DNA of 30,989 nt from a virus, in IMG/VR virus record IMGVR_UViG_3300035670_000914, positions 1 to 30,989 of that record, one strand, 5' to 3'. Shown piece by piece: positions 30,316 to 30,989 of the stretch. Each line of letters starts with the position of its first letter. The first letter of the stretch is position 1. The position numbers and the translations under genes were made by a program. Under the pieces are notes generated by a model. It worked only from the letters and a program-made list of their open reading frames with translations, did not search any database and was not told where the DNA came from.

Positions 30316-30884
30316 GTAATGTGTGGTTTAGCGCGATGCTTTGGCTTTGGACGAACGGTGTTTCGATGGATCCCCAGCCGATCGTGATGGTTGAACAGAC
30401 GCCTCAAGGGGAGCGGCTGGCTGCCGGTTGGGATTATTCTGTTCCTCCCCCTGGAGAGTCTTGGCTGGCCTCGAAGGCGGCCAGTTCTGCGGCGTGGTGG
30501 GCGTCGTACGAGGCGCAGCGTAAAGCTGTTCCACAGGTGTTTGATCGCCCGTTAGAAGCACCGTATATTGTTGTTCTTGCCCCTTCAAGTGGCGTTGGTT
30601 GGGCCGAGGGGGCTTTGGATGATGGAACCCCGTATCGATGGCAGGCGCACGCCAGCCCGTTTGATCCTGCGAAGGCGGAGGCCGCTCGCCTGGCAGAGTG
30701 GAGCAATGCCGTTTTGATTGTGCGCGATTTGGATTTAACCAGCAACCAGGTGGCGGCGATCAGGTGGTATTACGGCGTTACCAACCGGGCTTCATTGGGA
30801 GCGGCGGATCAGCGCAAATACGACCGCATCGAGCATGCTTTGGTCCGTGCCATGGCGCGACTTTTGTTGAGGGCAATTCGATAG
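30312..30884 (+). CDS. Last late gene, possible fibre-associated protein
   Basis: 190 residues, starting MSNVWFSAMLWLWTNGVSM and overlapping the fibre gene stop (ATGA). Tryptophan-rich, with a middle SSAAWWASYEAQRKAVPQVFD, APYIVVLAPSSGVGWAEGAL, a YRWQAHASPFDPAKAEAARLAEW segment and a helical C-terminus (KYDRIEHALVRAMARLLLRAI). It could be a fibre assembly or adhesion partner because it lies directly after the fibre tip gene, but no family is recognised. A strong terminator begins about 30 bases after its TAG stop. Confidence 0.62.
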   Translation: MSNVWFSAMLWLWTNGVSMDPQPIVMVEQTPQGERLAAGWDYSVPPPGESWLASKAASSAAWWASYEAQRKAVPQVFDRPLEAPYIVVLAPSSGVGWAEGALDDGTPYRWQAHASPFDPAKAEAARLAEWSNAVLIVRDLDLTSNQVAAIRWYYGVTNRASLGAADQRKYDRIEHALVRAMARLLLRAIR

Positions 30885-30913
30885 GCTGAAGTGTTGAAGC
30901 TCTATTTGAACCG

Positions 30914-30942
30914 AAAAAAAACCCGCCATAGAGCGGGTTTTT
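30914..30942 (+). terminator. Intrinsic terminator at the end of the late operon
   Basis: AAAAACCCGC (30917-30926), a 6-base loop CATAGA, and GCGGGTTTTT (30933-30942) give a 10-base stem ending in a T-run. The A-run on the other side means it may also end leftward transcription. It lies about 30 bases after the last stop codon and closes the 21 kb late transcription unit. Confidence 0.88.
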
Positions 30943-30960
30943 GTGCTGCATGGAATTGTT

Positions 30961-30985
30961 TTTTGTCAAAGTATTCTGTTTTGTC
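30961..30985 (+). repeat. Two TTTTGTC repeats at the right edge
   Basis: TTTTGTC occurs at 30961-30967 and 30979-30985, 18 bases apart, after the terminator. The same 7-mer occurs twice in the repressor gene start (7979-7985 and 7991-7997). Phage-end transposase sites are expected beyond the last late gene, so these are weak candidates for them. A seven-base word alone is thin evidence. Confidence 0.3.
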
Positions 30986-30989
30986 TGTC

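Noticed and set aside
30943-30989. Right phage end and target-site duplication
   Set aside because: No matching left end is in the window and no clear TG...CA boundary or duplicated 5-base flank can be shown, so the end position cannot be called.
1-30989. tRNA, rRNA, CRISPR or insertion sequences
   Set aside because: No cloverleaf, rRNA segment, regular repeat-spacer array or second transposase was recognised by eye; a dedicated search could still find a weak tRNA-like element.

Overview
The window is almost entirely one temperate, transposable (Mu-like) phage genome, or most of one. Both window edges cut into it or lie close to its ends: the left edge truncates an ASCH-domain gene, and the right edge falls about 100 bases after the last gene and just beyond a strong terminator. 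I see no flanking bacterial housekeeping genes, no rRNA or tRNA, no CRISPR array and no insertion sequence. The DNA is GC-rich with dense, overlapping genes (many ATGA and TAATG junctions) and mostly clear Shine-Dalgarno sites. The host is probably a GC-rich Gram-negative bacterium. The FN3-like 'GL.AGT.YY..YATN' surface-protein style of the fibre genes and the secreted 'YGKP' protein remind me of the Verrucomicrobiota/Kiritimatiellota/PVC group, but that is inference and weak.

Layout. (1) Bases 1-7882 form the early arm, transcribed leftwards on the minus strand: a Ner-like Cro/HTH regulator, a few small unknown genes, the MuA-type DDE transposase, the MuB-type AAA+ target-DNA ATPase, a Gam-type DNA-end-binding protein interrupted by an in-frame TAG, GemA, a winged-helix-like protein, a 40-residue membrane peptide, a ribbon-helix-helix-like protein, a small Cys-rich protein, a minimal family X polymerase-like nucleotidyltransferase, and a truncated ASCH protein. 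One plus-strand ORF (7056-7445) sits in the middle of this arm. (2) Bases 7883-7956 are an AT-rich divergent control region with three GGTAA repeats at exact 10-base spacing. (3) Bases 7957-8855 are a small rightward lysogeny operon: an XRE-type repressor candidate coupled to a secreted protein that looks like a lysogenic-conversion gene. (4) Bases 9117-30884 are the late arm, transcribed rightwards: a permuted papain-like hydrolase (lysis candidate), a membrane coiled-coil protein, a winged-helix protein, a lipoprotein, an FN3 protein, small and large terminase, an HK97-type portal fused to a MuF domain, a protease-scaffold fusion, an HK97-type major capsid protein, connectors, tail terminator, tail tube, tail-assembly chaperones with a -1 frameshift site, tape measure, tail-tip proteins, two fibre-like proteins (the second with a C1q-like tip) and a final small protein.

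How it works together. Repressor against Ner at 7883-7956 would set lysis or lysogeny. MuA and MuB transpose and replicate the genome. Gam, GemA and the PolX-like enzyme form an accessory DNA-end and replication set. The late arm packages and assembles a particle. There is a tail tube, a short tape measure and lambda G/GT-style frameshifting but no recognisable sheath gene, so the tail is probably non-contractile (siphovirus-like), as in B3/D3112 rather than Mu. The head is HK97-like, while transposition and terminase are Mu-like.

The most unusual points are: at least five late-arm proteins with Sec-type signal peptides, including head-neck and fibre-position genes, plus a lipoprotein; a split Gam gene; a portal-MuF fusion; a Glu at the second catalytic position of the transposase; a minimal PolX next to Ku-like Gam; and a perfect T_TTT_TTT slippery site in the chaperone gene.
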